Positions 10,129 to 20,179 of a stretch of DNA of 64,000 nt are shown here, piece after piece. How positions within the stretch are numbered: position 1 is the stretch's first letter; each line of letters opens with the position of its first letter. The DNA is from Klebsiella indica (GTDB taxonomy: Bacteria > Pseudomonadota > Gammaproteobacteria > Enterobacterales > Enterobacteriaceae). Below the pieces are notes generated by a model that saw only the letters and a list, made by a program, of their open reading frames with translations, was not told where the DNA came from and did no database searches. The stretch is from contig NZ_VCHQ01000005.1 of the NCBI RefSeq assembly GCF_005860775.1, positions 186,001 through 250,000 on the forward strand. Direction: 5' to 3'. The position numbers and the translations under genes are program-made.

Positions 10129-11127
10129 TCACTGGCGGTCTTTATTCGCCAGCCACGCCAGCAGTTTCAGACTGGCGGAATAATAGTCGTCCTGAGCCGT
10201 AATCTCAGGTTCACCCTGCGCTTCCCCGAGGGTTAAATCACGTACCGCCAGCAGCCCGCCGGTCATAAACCAGGGGGCGACCTCACCGGTATTGACGTTA
10301 ATCCATGCCGGCGTTTGCAGACGCGGATAGCTCTGGAACCAGTTTTTCCACGGCGTCAGCAAACGACTTTGCGGGTCACGCCAGGAGACATACAGCGGGA
10401 TACGAATCGCATCATAGCTCATCCGCGCTGGCCACTCTTTTGCCGGTTCCATCTTGCCATCTGCGTTTAACACCACCCAGTCGCTGGGTAGCTGAGATTT
10501 TCCCCACGCCATTTTTTCCAGCAGCGCCTGACCATCACTCTGTAGCTTTCGCCAGGCCGTCAGATGCGTGCGAGCCGCAAAGGCCTGCCATGCCGGAAAG
10601 ATAAAATAGGACGGATTCAGGTTCAGGTGATCGTTAAAGTAAAACCCCTTTGCCCCCGGCAACATCACCTGACGACCGGCGAACGTGACCACCGTGAACT
10701 TCAGCAGTGCGCTGGTAATCGCATCGGATGCCGTGCCGTATGCGCTATCCTGCCACTGCTGCTGCGCACGCAACAGCGCCCAGGCGATCATCGTGTCGCC
10801 ATCGGTTGCGTTGTTTTTATCCGCCACCGGATTAGGCGCCACCGGGTTATAGCGCCAGTAAAACAGCCCATTATCTTTGTTACGCAGCGTCTTATTGGTC
10901 CATTGCCAGAGTTTGTCAAACGTCGGACGATCGTTATTGGCCACCGCTAACAACATGGCAAAACCCTGGCCTTCAGTATGAGAAACATTGCCGTTTCCGG
11001 TATCAATAATGCGCCCGTCCGGCATCAGAAAACGCGATTTGTAACTTTGCCACGCCGTATCGGCCCACGCATGGGGAAGCATCATCACCGTCGCCATTAC
11101 GACTGCAGCCAAAGCACGTAAGGACAT
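10129..11127 (-). CDS. bcsZ: BcsZ, periplasmic endo-beta-1,4-glucanase (GH8)
   Basis: This periplasmic family 8 cellulase trims or releases nascent glucan and is required for normal cellulose export. The 332 residues comprise a signal peptide (cleaved after HAWA, about residue 22) and a GH8 (alpha/alpha)6 barrel. The proposed acid is Glu52 in HTEGQGFAML and the general base Asp239 in MSYDAIRIPLY, both conserved with E. coli BcsZ. The start at 11127 follows AGGGGAA. It is the last gene of the operon, 11 bp after bcsD. In E. coli bcsZ lies between bcsB and bcsC, so its terminal position after bcsD marks the other operon layout. Confidence 0.94.
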   Translation of the reverse strand: MSLRALAAVVMATVMMLPHAWADTAWQSYKSRFLMPDGRIIDTGNGNVSHTEGQGFAMLLAVANNDRPTFDKLWQWTNKTLRNKDNGLFYWRYNPVAPNPVADKNNATDGDTMIAWALLRAQQQWQDSAYGTASDAITSALLKFTVVTFAGRQVMLPGAKGFYFNDHLNLNPSYFIFPAWQAFAARTHLTAWRKLQSDGQALLEKMAWGKSQLPSDWVVLNADGKMEPAKEWPARMSYDAIRIPLYVSWRDPQSRLLTPWKNWFQSYPRLQTPAWINVNTGEVAPWFMTGGLLAVRDLTLGEAQGEPEITAQDDYYSASLKLLAWLANKDRQ

Positions 11128-11138
11128 AAATTCCCCTG

Positions 11139-11612
11139 TTATGGATGGAAATAGATAAACTGGACATCAGAAACCGAAAACATCCGCTCGCGCTGTAAAA
11201 TCACATGCGCACCGCCGCCCTGTCCTTGTAACCAGCGGGAATAAAGCCCTTCAAGGACGGCGCTGAAAGCATTACACCAGCGGATACGGCGCGCTTCATC
11301 ACGGCTGACCGGCAGCGCCTGATGACGTAATCGCAGGCAATCCTCGCTAACCTCAACGCTTACAAAGCCCCACTGAAAGCGGCTCAGCTGCGCATTAATA
11401 TTGGCTTCCAGTTGGCCGACCGTCTCTGATTCCGGCAATGGATGCTCATCAGCCAGCGCCTCGCCCATCTGCCGCAGAAAAGGCTGGCTCTCCAGCTCCC
11501 CTGCGTTGTTGACCATGCCGTCAACCATAATCAGTAACAGATCGAACCATCCGACTGGCGTTTGCTGCTGCTGAAACCAGGTGATAACCAGAGCATTATT
11601 ATTGTCCGTCAT
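11139..11612 (-). CDS. bcsD: BcsD, cellulose synthase subunit D
   Basis: A 157-residue soluble protein without signal peptide, lying between bcsC (2-bp gap) and bcsZ. Sequence and position fit the BcsD/AxCeSD family: an N-terminal TPVGWFDLLLIMVDGMV helix, the QLSRFQWGFVSV central strand, and the C-terminal RRIRWCNAFSAVLEGLYSRWL helix. In Komagataeibacter, BcsD octamers form a cytoplasmic channel or scaffold that aligns synthase complexes and is needed for crystalline cellulose ribbons. E. coli and Salmonella lack the gene. Its presence predicts ordered cellulose, with the proline-rich BcsO as a possible scaffold partner. That prediction rests on the family, not on anything visible in this gene. 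Confidence 0.9.
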   Translation of the reverse strand: MTDNNNALVITWFQQQQTPVGWFDLLLIMVDGMVNNAGELESQPFLRQMGEALADEHPLPESETVGQLEANINAQLSRFQWGFVSVEVSEDCLRLRHQALPVSRDEARRIRWCNAFSAVLEGLYSRWLQGQGGGAHVILQRERMFSVSDVQFIYFHP

Positions 11613-11614
11613 GA

Positions 11615-14600
11615 TCAGTTGTCTCCCAGCATATAGCGAATATAAAGACCGGCAGTGCTCTCGTTATAGTCGCCGAAAGTATCATAGCCAACCTGGCCGC
11701 CAAGCGTCATCTGTTTGTTAACTTTGTAATCCGCGCCGGCGCGCAGAGTGTAGCCGATACCGCTCTTCGAGGTGGCTGAATAGTATGCCTCTTTGGCAAA
11801 ACCATCGGTTACCGCAGACTCAAGAGTCTGCTGCCATTCGGAGTTGGTCGGGAAATAGGCGCTCTTATCCTGGCTGTAAGATTGATAGCCCACCGATCCG
11901 CCAAGCTTCATCGTCCAGTTATCATATTTCTCCATCAGGCTGACCGGTAGCGACACGCTGACATAGTTCTGCGGGCTGAAATAACCCCCCTGCCCGTAGG
12001 TGAAGTAGCTAAGGTTTTTCGAGAAATCCATGTAGCTCATACTCAACCCGGCCTGTAGCTGACGATACTCATCATGGTAAGGCCGCAGATAAACCCCGGC
12101 ATTGGCATTGATGCTGGTGTTGCTGGCAACGTTTTTCCCAAGGTAGCTATAGCCCCCGCCGCCAACGTAAAAGCCGGCATCGCCATCGTCATAGCTCAGT
12201 TGCAAAGTACCGCCGTTTTTCGTCACCTGGCCCCAGGTTTTGCCGGAGTAGGCGTCCTGCAGGCCGACATAGGAGAGCAGGCTGTCGGTGATCGCACGAC
12301 GTTCGCCGGTAAAAATTAACGACAGATAGTTGGTCAGCTTCGGCGACCACTTAACGCCACCTACCAGAGTGTTGAGATCCTGCCCCAATGGGGTGCTACC
12401 AATATCGGCCCGGTAGTTATCACCGCTCAGCGCCATATTAAGTTCAACGCCATTCGCATTTTGCGAATTCGTCGTGCCGCTCGCTTCGTCTACGTTCGGC
12501 TTCAGACTTGATGCAGTAAGATATTCATAAACCTGTCCAGAGTCGTAGGCCTTCAGCTTCGCCAGATTTTCCATACCGGTACTGGTCGTTGGGTTGTAAT
12601 CCGACGCGCTTAACGTCCCCAGGCCGTTCAGCGTTTCTGCTCCCGGATAGCTGGCATAAAGCGTCTCTTTCTCCGTATCGGTCATCGCTGCGATCGACTT
12701 CTGTTCGCTGGTAGCGGTAGAAATTATATTAGAGACCGCGTTCGACAACGGGTTCGAGCCATAGCGCCGCCAGGCATCGCCGGTTGCGGTTCCGGCGTTC
12801 AAGGTAATTGGCGTAACGGTGAAATCGAAACGTGAATCACCGAACGGCGACGAAGACCAGGTCAACGGGGTTTTCAATTCGGTCAGCTTACTGGTGCCGG
12901 ATTCACCATCGCGACCGCGCACCTCCATACCGGCCTGTAGCCAGGTCCCGGTTTTTTCCTGCAGGGACTCCATCATGGTATCGACCTGACGCAGCGTACG
13001 CGCCTGCGCGGTTTCAACCGGCAGATCGGGACGCTGGATCCCCGGCAACGTACTGCCATCGCCAGTCGAAACCTGGGAAACCTGCCATGGCATATATAAC
13101 CCGTAGGCGGAAGCCGTGCGCGTTGCCGGTGATGTGCGCGAAACGCCAAGAAACGGGTTGTCCGCCGCCAGCAAGCCGCCCACTGTCGGCGTTTGCGCGC
13201 TGTTGCTGCTCTGTAATCCCAACAGCCTGCCGCGGGCGCTACGCAGGTACGTCATCGCCTGCTGGTGCTCCCCCTGGGATTCGGCGACACGCGCCAGCAG
13301 CAGTAAACGGTCCGGCGAATTATCCGGCCGCAGACCGCTCGCCAGCTGTGCCGCCCGGTCGTTATCCCCCTCCGATAGCGCGACATTAATGGCGCCGCTG
13401 CGCGCGTCCTGATTCGGCGTATCGTGGGTCATCAGATAGTCGTACACCACCCCGGCTTCTTTGTTCATTTTGCCGCTCTGATAGAGACGCGCCATCGCGA
13501 ACATCAAGTCTGTGTTTTGCGGATCGCTCTGCATCGCACGCATCAGCTTGTCATACGCCGCCGCGTAATTGCCCTGTTCCCGCAGGTGGTCCGCTTCATT
13601 AATCACGTAACCATTGCTAATACTGGCCAGTTGCGTTGGCGTACTGTTTGCCTGTAACTGTGGATTAGTCAACAGTTGCTGTGCTTCTTGAGTCAGACCC
13701 GCCTGATTGAGCACGGTTATCTGATCGGCATAATCTCCGGCATTACCGGAAATACCGTGGTTGATGTTGTTGCGCACCAGCGATACCGCCGTGCTGATAT
13801 CGCCGCTCTCGGCCAGCAGTCGCGCCAGTTTACCGACATCCGCCGGCGCTTCTGGCGGCGTCCCGGCCATCGCCCTTAACGTATTGGACGCGGCGACGGT
13901 ATTCCCCTGCGCCAGATAACTTTCCGCGATCGACAGTTGCAGATTGTAGTTTACCCGCTGACGCAACTCGCGCATCTGGCTGGTCTGTCTGGCGGCGGGA
14001 ATTCTCGCCAGCAGGGTTTGCGCCTGCTGCCAGCCGCCGTTATCACTGGCAAAAAGGGCGGCGGCGTACAGCGAGTCGCTGTTGGCGCCAGGGCGCCAGG
14101 CGGCGGTCATAATCGAGTTTGCCTCATCGCCAGCGCCGGACTTTTGCAACAGTCGGGCTAAATCGAGGCGCATCCAGGCATCGTCCGGATAGCGCGAGAC
14201 GCCCTGGCGCAGCGTAGCGATAGCGCCCGCCACGTTGCCGTTACTGGACTGCGCCTGAGCCTGTCGGCGCAGAGAATCACCCGGATTACCGACGATCGCC
14301 CTGGGCTGGAGCTTTTGCTGCAGGCTTTCCGGCAGCGTTTGCAGCATCGCCTGCGCTTCCGCCGTTTTATTTTGTTCGCGCAGAACGTAATAGAGATTCT
14401 CCCGCGCCGGGCCATTTTGCGGCTGTTCATTAAGTAATGACCGCAACGTTTGCTCGGCCTGCGGCAAATCTTTGTTGTGACGCAATACATCAGCGCGGAA
14501 GAGCTTCGCCGCCGCGCCCTGCGTGCCGCTCTGCTGCGCCAGCGGTGCGGAAAGCGCCAGCGCCTGGCTAATGTTGCCCTGTTTATAGGCCTGCTGCGCC

Positions 14601-15667
14601 TGCGCGAGCTGACCATAAAACAGCGCATCCGCCGCCTGCTGACGCCGGGTTTGCGCAGCATCGCCGCCGAGATCCGCCGCCCGACTCAAATATTGAGACG
14701 CCGCCTGAAAATCGCCGCTACGCTGAGCGATATAGCCCATTCCGGCCAGCGCGTCCGCATCCTGCGGGTTGGCCTGCAGAACCTGCTCAAATTGTTTTTT
14801 CGCCGCGGGGATATTACCGCTGTTCAGATCGGCATATCCCTGGCCGCGCGCCTGGCCATTGCGCCGTTCGCGGAAGTAGTTCTGCACTTCGCTATCCTGC
14901 GGGTGACGCTGCATCCAGTTATCATAAAACGGCTCGTCCCCCGCCTGCGGCCCCATCCACAACAGTGCCTGCCGCAGCCCGCTGTCGGCTTCTTTGCTGC
15001 CGCTGGCCATCGGTTCCAGCATAGCAATCCCTTCCCGGCGGGTCTCTTCGCGCCAGGTCAGCACCTTGCCCAATGCCACGCGCGCCCCGTTCTCCTGCGG
15101 ATGCTGCGCAACATACTGACGCAGTTCACTCAGGGCCTGCGGATAGAGCGACTTGTCGCTGGCCATCGTCATGTAGTATTCCGCCGCCAGCCCGGAAGGC
15201 GGGACGTTGCCGTTAAACATGCTCCGCCAGGTCGCCAGCGCAGCGGGAATATTGCCGCTTCGCGCCTGCTGTCTTGCCAGATTCAGTTGCCCCTGCGGCA
15301 CCTGCGCCATTTTTTTGGCGCTATCCAGTTCCTGTAAATCAGGACTATCGGGCGCCACTTTCGCCAGCCGCTCCCGCCACTGGGCCGCCGCCTGGAGATC
15401 CCCTCCCTGTTGCGCCCACAGCGCCATCAGATATAGCGCCCGGGTGTTGTCGGCATCCACCGACAACACTTTCTGCAGCGACTCCATCGCCAGCTCGTCG
15501 TGGGATTTTTCATGCCAGTAGTTTGCCTGGGCAAACAATGCCTGCAGCGCCGCATCGTTACCTGCCGCCCGAGCCTCGCTGAACGCGCCGAGCGTCAGCA
15601 CGCCGGACAGGCACAGCGTGGAAATCTGGCGGACGGCCTTGTTATTCATTCTGCTCACTCTTTTCAT
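11615..15667 (-). CDS. bcsC: BcsC, TPR-rich outer membrane cellulose export porin
   Basis: BcsC takes the glucan from BcsAB through the periplasm and outer membrane. The 1350-residue product has a signal peptide (cleavage near SEARAA) and a long TPR superhelix to about residue 800 with many A.G...A....L repeats such as ANPQDADALAGMGYIAQRSGD. A linker follows, then the BCSC_C beta-barrel (about 970-1350, ending GLYIRYMLGDN). It is about 190 residues longer than E. coli BcsC (1157), apparently from extra TPR material. The start at 15667 overlaps the bcsB stop as ATGA and implies translational coupling; an ATG six codons on (15649) would give a more typical signal peptide. It sits between bcsB and bcsD. 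Confidence 0.94.
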   Translation of the reverse strand: MKRVSRMNNKAVRQISTLCLSGVLTLGAFSEARAAGNDAALQALFAQANYWHEKSHDELAMESLQKVLSVDADNTRALYLMALWAQQGGDLQAAAQWRERLAKVAPDSPDLQELDSAKKMAQVPQGQLNLARQQARSGNIPAALATWRSMFNGNVPPSGLAAEYYMTMASDKSLYPQALSELRQYVAQHPQENGARVALGKVLTWREETRREGIAMLEPMASGSKEADSGLRQALLWMGPQAGDEPFYDNWMQRHPQDSEVQNYFRERRNGQARGQGYADLNSGNIPAAKKQFEQVLQANPQDADALAGMGYIAQRSGDFQAASQYLSRAADLGGDAAQTRRQQAADALFYGQLAQAQQAYKQGNISQALALSAPLAQQSGTQGAAAKLFRADVLRHNKDLPQAEQTLRSLLNEQPQNGPARENLYYVLREQNKTAEAQAMLQTLPESLQQKLQPRAIVGNPGDSLRRQAQAQSSNGNVAGAIATLRQGVSRYPDDAWMRLDLARLLQKSGAGDEANSIMTAAWRPGANSDSLYAAALFASDNGGWQQAQTLLARIPAARQTSQMRELRQRVNYNLQLSIAESYLAQGNTVAASNTLRAMAGTPPEAPADVGKLARLLAESGDISTAVSLVRNNINHGISGNAGDYADQITVLNQAGLTQEAQQLLTNPQLQANSTPTQLASISNGYVINEADHLREQGNYAAAYDKLMRAMQSDPQNTDLMFAMARLYQSGKMNKEAGVVYDYLMTHDTPNQDARSGAINVALSEGDNDRAAQLASGLRPDNSPDRLLLLARVAESQGEHQQAMTYLRSARGRLLGLQSSNSAQTPTVGGLLAADNPFLGVSRTSPATRTASAYGLYMPWQVSQVSTGDGSTLPGIQRPDLPVETAQARTLRQVDTMMESLQEKTGTWLQAGMEVRGRDGESGTSKLTELKTPLTWSSSPFGDSRFDFTVTPITLNAGTATGDAWRRYGSNPLSNAVSNIISTATSEQKSIAAMTDTEKETLYASYPGAETLNGLGTLSASDYNPTTSTGMENLAKLKAYDSGQVYEYLTASSLKPNVDEASGTTNSQNANGVELNMALSGDNYRADIGSTPLGQDLNTLVGGVKWSPKLTNYLSLIFTGERRAITDSLLSYVGLQDAYSGKTWGQVTKNGGTLQLSYDDGDAGFYVGGGGYSYLGKNVASNTSINANAGVYLRPYHDEYRQLQAGLSMSYMDFSKNLSYFTYGQGGYFSPQNYVSVSLPVSLMEKYDNWTMKLGGSVGYQSYSQDKSAYFPTNSEWQQTLESAVTDGFAKEAYYSATSKSGIGYTLRAGADYKVNKQMTLGGQVGYDTFGDYNESTAGLYIRYMLGDN

Positions 15668-18054
15668 TGGCGATCCCCCGCCTCCAGGCGCTTACGAGCA
15701 TGACGTTTAAACATGGCGGTCAGCGCCAGTCCCAGAATTGATGTGGCGATCAGCCCCAGCAACGCCAGCAGGCCGGAGTGCTGGTTGGCGTACCACACCG
15801 CCATCATGTACCAGGGCATCTGGCCGCTGGGGAATGGGGTACTGACCTGAAAACTGCGCACGCCATTCTCACTGGTGATCACTGCCGTATCGCCGCGAAT
15901 ACCGGCATTGATACGCGCGGAATTAAGATCGTTTTCCAGTTTCGCCAGCTGATCGTCATTACTGGCCATCGCGACCACCACCAGTCGTTGGGCATTCCAC
16001 GGCGACCGGTAGCTGATAAAACCGCGCCAGGCGCTTCGGGAGGATAGATAGCGGTCAGCGTCCATACCGTCCGAAGCCCAGTCGCCGCTTAGCTTGCGCT
16101 CTATTTTTGCCCACAGCGTCGGTTCGCGTACGCTAAGCAGATTATCGACCGGGTTATAGGGAGAGTCGGCCAACAGACGCTGGTTAAACCCTTTTTGATC
16201 AAGGGAGCTCACCGCCAGCACATCGCGATCGCGCAGGTACTGTAAACTCGCGCCGCCATCAGGAATGCCTAATACAACCCGGTTATTCACCAGCGCTTCC
16301 CCGGTTGAATTTCCTGAACGCGCGGCCAGGTTCAGCAGGGTCGCCACCTGTGTCTCGGAAGGATGCTCAGGCAGCAGCAGGGTGGTTTGCGAGTAATCCG
16401 CTAACCGCGAAAAGGGGAATGACGCACCAACAAAATAAGAGAGGTTCGGTAACAAAGAGAAGTGTCGCGTACTGCTCAAATCAATCCATGAATCGTCGGT
16501 GAGACGGCTCTTGATATTGCTGTTCAACAATACGGAACAGGGAGCATTGTCCTTCGGCACCAGGTTGAAATAGAGCGAAAGCTGGTTATCGCCGTAAATC
16601 AGATACGGCGCCAGCGGAATAGTAAAACGCTCCTGGCGCGCATCGCCGCCCAGGTAACGCCAGAGCTTCTCCAGCGGCCCCTGCTTGTTCATCGGCAGGT
16701 TGTTGAGGAAGGTGTTGTTGAGCGTCACGCTTAACAACGACTTATCTTCATTAATCCAGCTCTCGGACGGGAAGCGATAGCCAATCCGCAAAGGGATGGT
16801 TTCGCCGTCCCATAGATAGAGATCCGGCGCCGCGCGGAAGGCCACACGTAGCGGCTCATGCCATACGCCGTTAACGGTCATACTTTGATCTTTACGTAGC
16901 AGTTCGCTGAGTTTTACCGGGCGATCGGTGGCTATCCAGCGCGGCGCATCGTACGGTTTGCCGAGCGGAATAGCCTGCGGCGCAACCGTCATACTGGCAG
17001 TCTGCGGGGCGAAATCGCCGCGCGTCAGCCGCCAGGCGGCCATGCGCAGCGCGGCGTCATTCCGTCCAACAATCAGCAGCAGCTTGTAGGCGGGATTACC
17101 CGGATTTTCAATAACCTGTAGCAACGGTTTGTCGGTTTGCGGTAGCGTCAGCCCCCCAACCTGCTCGCCTGGATGGCCGATAATAATGCCATGTTTCTCC
17201 GGCAGGCGATCGCGCAGGGCATCGAACTCGATACCGCGATAGTCGGCCTGAATCCCCAACCATGACGACACCAGCGCCGCCGCGCTGAAGATATCCGCCG
17301 TCGCGTTCTGCGGATAGGCAATGGCGATATCCGCCGGGGTCATCTGCATACTGTCGAAAAACGGGCGCGGAAAATAGCTTAAATCATTACTGATATTGAG
17401 CTGCTGACTCTCCCAGCTAAAGTGAGAGGCGGGCAAAATGGTCACCCGCGACGTATCATGGTTATCCAGCCGACACTGCATGCCATCGCCGTCGTTAATT
17501 TTAAAGCTCAGGTTGTTGCTGGAAACCATCAGCTCCGCCGGGATATCCAGCTGATAATGCGAAATGTCCTTGCCCTCAGCCCCCAGCGGTAAGGTACCAA
17601 GCGGCTGGCCATTCAGCATTAATTGCAGCGTGGCGTTGCGGGTCGCCATCTCCGGCGAAACCTTCACCTCCAGCATCAGTTGGGCATGAGTGACCACCTG
17701 ATCGGCGGGCAACGTAAAGCTGGCCCCTCCCTGATTTTGCCCGCCGCTCAGCATAATGCCGTCCGGCCGGCCCATCTGCGTCAGGTTCAAATCACCACCG
17801 ACAACCGGCGTTAAGGGGAGCGTATCGGGTGTGTCAGAGATGACCGGCGGCGGCATCGCCGGCAGCGAAGTCGATTCGGTCGTGGCCGCTGAATTGGATT
17901 CCGCTGCCGATTCGGCAACCGCCGCGCTGCCGCCCCCCGCATCAGGTAACGGGAAGTTCAGTTGCGATAAGGAATGTACAGGCGTCTCCTCGCTATGCAA
18001 CGCAGGCACAGCGAACAGACCAACCAGCAGCGCAAGCGCCGTTAAACGTTTCAT
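15664..18054 (-). CDS. bcsB: BcsB, periplasmic cellulose synthase subunit
   Basis: BcsB is the membrane-anchored periplasmic partner of BcsA, required for activity and for guiding the glucan. The 796 residues comprise a signal peptide (MKRLTALALLVGLFAVPALH), an Ala/Ser/Thr/Glu-rich low-complexity linker at about 35-70, repeated carbohydrate-binding and flavodoxin-like domains, and one C-terminal membrane helix (LLALLGLIATSILGLALTAMF) followed by a basic tail. I set the start at 18054 because ATG overlaps the bcsA stop as ATGA and opens directly into the signal peptide. An in-frame extension of 22 codons upstream lies inside bcsA and has no signal character. It also overlaps bcsC by four bases. 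Confidence 0.94.
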   Translation of the reverse strand: MKRLTALALLVGLFAVPALHSEETPVHSLSQLNFPLPDAGGGSAAVAESAAESNSAATTESTSLPAMPPPVISDTPDTLPLTPVVGGDLNLTQMGRPDGIMLSGGQNQGGASFTLPADQVVTHAQLMLEVKVSPEMATRNATLQLMLNGQPLGTLPLGAEGKDISHYQLDIPAELMVSSNNLSFKINDGDGMQCRLDNHDTSRVTILPASHFSWESQQLNISNDLSYFPRPFFDSMQMTPADIAIAYPQNATADIFSAAALVSSWLGIQADYRGIEFDALRDRLPEKHGIIIGHPGEQVGGLTLPQTDKPLLQVIENPGNPAYKLLLIVGRNDAALRMAAWRLTRGDFAPQTASMTVAPQAIPLGKPYDAPRWIATDRPVKLSELLRKDQSMTVNGVWHEPLRVAFRAAPDLYLWDGETIPLRIGYRFPSESWINEDKSLLSVTLNNTFLNNLPMNKQGPLEKLWRYLGGDARQERFTIPLAPYLIYGDNQLSLYFNLVPKDNAPCSVLLNSNIKSRLTDDSWIDLSSTRHFSLLPNLSYFVGASFPFSRLADYSQTTLLLPEHPSETQVATLLNLAARSGNSTGEALVNNRVVLGIPDGGASLQYLRDRDVLAVSSLDQKGFNQRLLADSPYNPVDNLLSVREPTLWAKIERKLSGDWASDGMDADRYLSSRSAWRGFISYRSPWNAQRLVVVAMASNDDQLAKLENDLNSARINAGIRGDTAVITSENGVRSFQVSTPFPSGQMPWYMMAVWYANQHSGLLALLGLIATSILGLALTAMFKRHARKRLEAGDRQ

Positions 18055-20159
18055 AAGCCGCCATCCTCCCGCGCGGGGTTCGCCGCAGGTGGCTGGCGAC
18101 GCTGGCTGCGCGTTTTCCATGTCAGCCAGAACAGATCAAATACGCAGCGCAAAATGGTAGCAAAAGAGCGGAACGGATTGTCCTGCGGACGCGGCGGATT
18201 AATCCACGCATCGGCGCGCGCCAGTACCACACGGACCAGTTCGCGGCGACGGGACAGCGGGATATGTTCATCAAACTGCAGGCGGACAAAACGATCGTCG
18301 CCCGTGACCTGACGAACGGGAATCGCAATCGCCCCGGACTGGAGGAGCAGTTCAATCGCTTCAATCTCATCCTGCTGGTGACGCTTATCCGGCGCGACAA
18401 CACGGCATCCCCCCATTGACAGGTCGGCAGTATGGCTACGAGAGACAATGCCGCTGGTATAGTGGATGAGTACCGGAATATCGACATCAATACGAATCGT
18501 CTTGCGCACCTGGCGACTTTCCCGCGCGACGGCGATAGCGGCCAGCAGGAAGATCAGGCTGTAAATCCCCCAGCCAACGTTCAGCGCGATAACCCACGGG
18601 TCCGATCCAAAGTAATCGTGGCCGACGGCACGGACAATACCCACCACCACGCCCAGGCCCAGCAGACCAGCAACAACCAGGTGCGGCCTGACGACCGTAA
18701 AATCAAAATAGCCGACATCAAGCAAGCCGCCTTTATCGGTGACGTTGAATTTCCCGCGCTTAGGGAAAATCATCGTCACCAGCGTCGGTAGCACCAGATG
18801 GAACGCCAGTACGATATCGTAAATTTCCCCCCAGAAGCTGTAGCGATAGCGACCATTCATCCGCGATCCAACATAAATCGCGAGGAACAGATGCGGCAGC
18901 GCGTAGGAAACAACCAGACTCGCCGAAGAGTAGATGATATTCAGGTTAAACAGCAGATAAGCCAGCGGCGCGGTAACAAACACCACCCGCGGCAGAGCAA
19001 ACTGATAGTAAAGCATGGCGCTGAGGTAACAGAGGCGTTGCTGAAACGTCAGCCCGCGCCCCAATAAGGGATTATCGAGACGGAAGATTTGCGTCATCCC
19101 GCGCGCCCAGCGGGTACGCTGGATCACGTGTACGACCAGGCGTTCAGTGGCCAGACCCGCCGCCAGCGGAATATCGAGAAACGCCGATTTCCAGCCCAGA
19201 CGCTGGAACTTCAGCGCGGTATGCGCATCTTCTGTCACCGTTTCAACCGCAAAACCGCCAATCTGATCGAGCGCGGTGCGGCGAATAACGGCACAGGATC
19301 CGCAAAAAAAGGTCGCATTCCAGTTGTCGTTACCCTGCTGAATCGGGCCATAAAACAGCATCCCTTCGTTGGGGATATTGCGGCCAACGGAGAGGTTACG
19401 CTCAAAGGGGTCCGGCGAGTAGAAGTAGTGTGGTGTCTGCACCAGCGCCAGCATCGGATCGTTAAGGAACCCGCCGACCGTCGCCTGCAGGAACACGCGG
19501 GTCGCCACATGGTCGCAGTCAAAAACGCAAATGAGTTCGCCGTTGGTCAGGGTCATCGCATGATTCAGGTTACCCGCCTTGGCGTGTTTGTTATCGTTAC
19601 GGGTGATATACCCCACCCCAACATCGGCGGCAAAAACGGCGAAATCGCTGCGTTTACCATCATCCAGCAGATAAATTTTTAACTTATCTGCTGGATAATC
19701 AATACATTGTGCCGCCAGCACGGTATCGCGAACCACCTCAAGCGGTTCGTTATAGCTCGGAATGTAGATATCGACCGTCGGCCACGTGCTCATATCATCC
19801 GGCAGCGGAACGATTTCACGCTTCAGCGGCCAGACCGTCTGCAGGTAGTTCAGCAGCAACATCACCCAGATATACACTTCCGCCAGAAACAGCCCCATCC
19901 CCAGAATCGCTTCGATGGTGGAGTTAAAATGCAGGGTCTGCGTTAAACGGAAATACATATAACGGGTCGACATGAGCAGTGATGTCACAACCATAATGAC
20001 GGAGACACTGCGGTTCTTGCTGAACCCCATGATGAGGAGGATACCGATACTCAGCAGGCCAAAAATATACTGCTTTTGACTGTCCATCGGCGTGATCACA
20101 ACCAGCGCAGCAACGGGCGCAAGCACCAGTACCAGTAACCAAAAAAGAGATTTTTTCAT
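18051..20159 (-). CDS. bcsA: BcsA, cellulose synthase catalytic subunit with PilZ domain
   Basis: This inner-membrane GT2 synthase polymerises UDP-glucose to beta-1,4-glucan and is activated by c-di-GMP. The 702 residues are shorter than the 872 of E. coli BcsA, mostly because the N-terminal extension is missing. Visible motifs: LLDDGKR (Asp166-Asp167), DCD (214-216), TED (309-311) and QRTRW (347-351), which is the full D,D,D,QxxRW set. The gating-loop motif FNVTDKGG lies at about 471. A PilZ domain from about 545 has the Arg cluster RESRQVRK and DLSMGG. The start at 20159 lies 20 bp after bcsQ, behind GGGCGG. All catalytic and ligand-binding signatures appear intact, so c-di-GMP control should be active. 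Confidence 0.96.
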   Translation of the reverse strand: MKKSLFWLLVLVLAPVAALVVITPMDSQKQYIFGLLSIGILLIMGFSKNRSVSVIMVVTSLLMSTRYMYFRLTQTLHFNSTIEAILGMGLFLAEVYIWVMLLLNYLQTVWPLKREIVPLPDDMSTWPTVDIYIPSYNEPLEVVRDTVLAAQCIDYPADKLKIYLLDDGKRSDFAVFAADVGVGYITRNDNKHAKAGNLNHAMTLTNGELICVFDCDHVATRVFLQATVGGFLNDPMLALVQTPHYFYSPDPFERNLSVGRNIPNEGMLFYGPIQQGNDNWNATFFCGSCAVIRRTALDQIGGFAVETVTEDAHTALKFQRLGWKSAFLDIPLAAGLATERLVVHVIQRTRWARGMTQIFRLDNPLLGRGLTFQQRLCYLSAMLYYQFALPRVVFVTAPLAYLLFNLNIIYSSASLVVSYALPHLFLAIYVGSRMNGRYRYSFWGEIYDIVLAFHLVLPTLVTMIFPKRGKFNVTDKGGLLDVGYFDFTVVRPHLVVAGLLGLGVVVGIVRAVGHDYFGSDPWVIALNVGWGIYSLIFLLAAIAVARESRQVRKTIRIDVDIPVLIHYTSGIVSRSHTADLSMGGCRVVAPDKRHQQDEIEAIELLLQSGAIAIPVRQVTGDDRFVRLQFDEHIPLSRRRELVRVVLARADAWINPPRPQDNPFRSFATILRCVFDLFWLTWKTRSQRRQPPAANPAREDGGL

Positions 20160-20179
20160 TCAGCCGCCCTGCGATTTAA

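Noticed and set aside
14450-15337. Plus-strand open frame of 295 codons opposite bcsC
   Set aside because: Mirrors the TPR repeats of bcsC; no independent start signal or homology.
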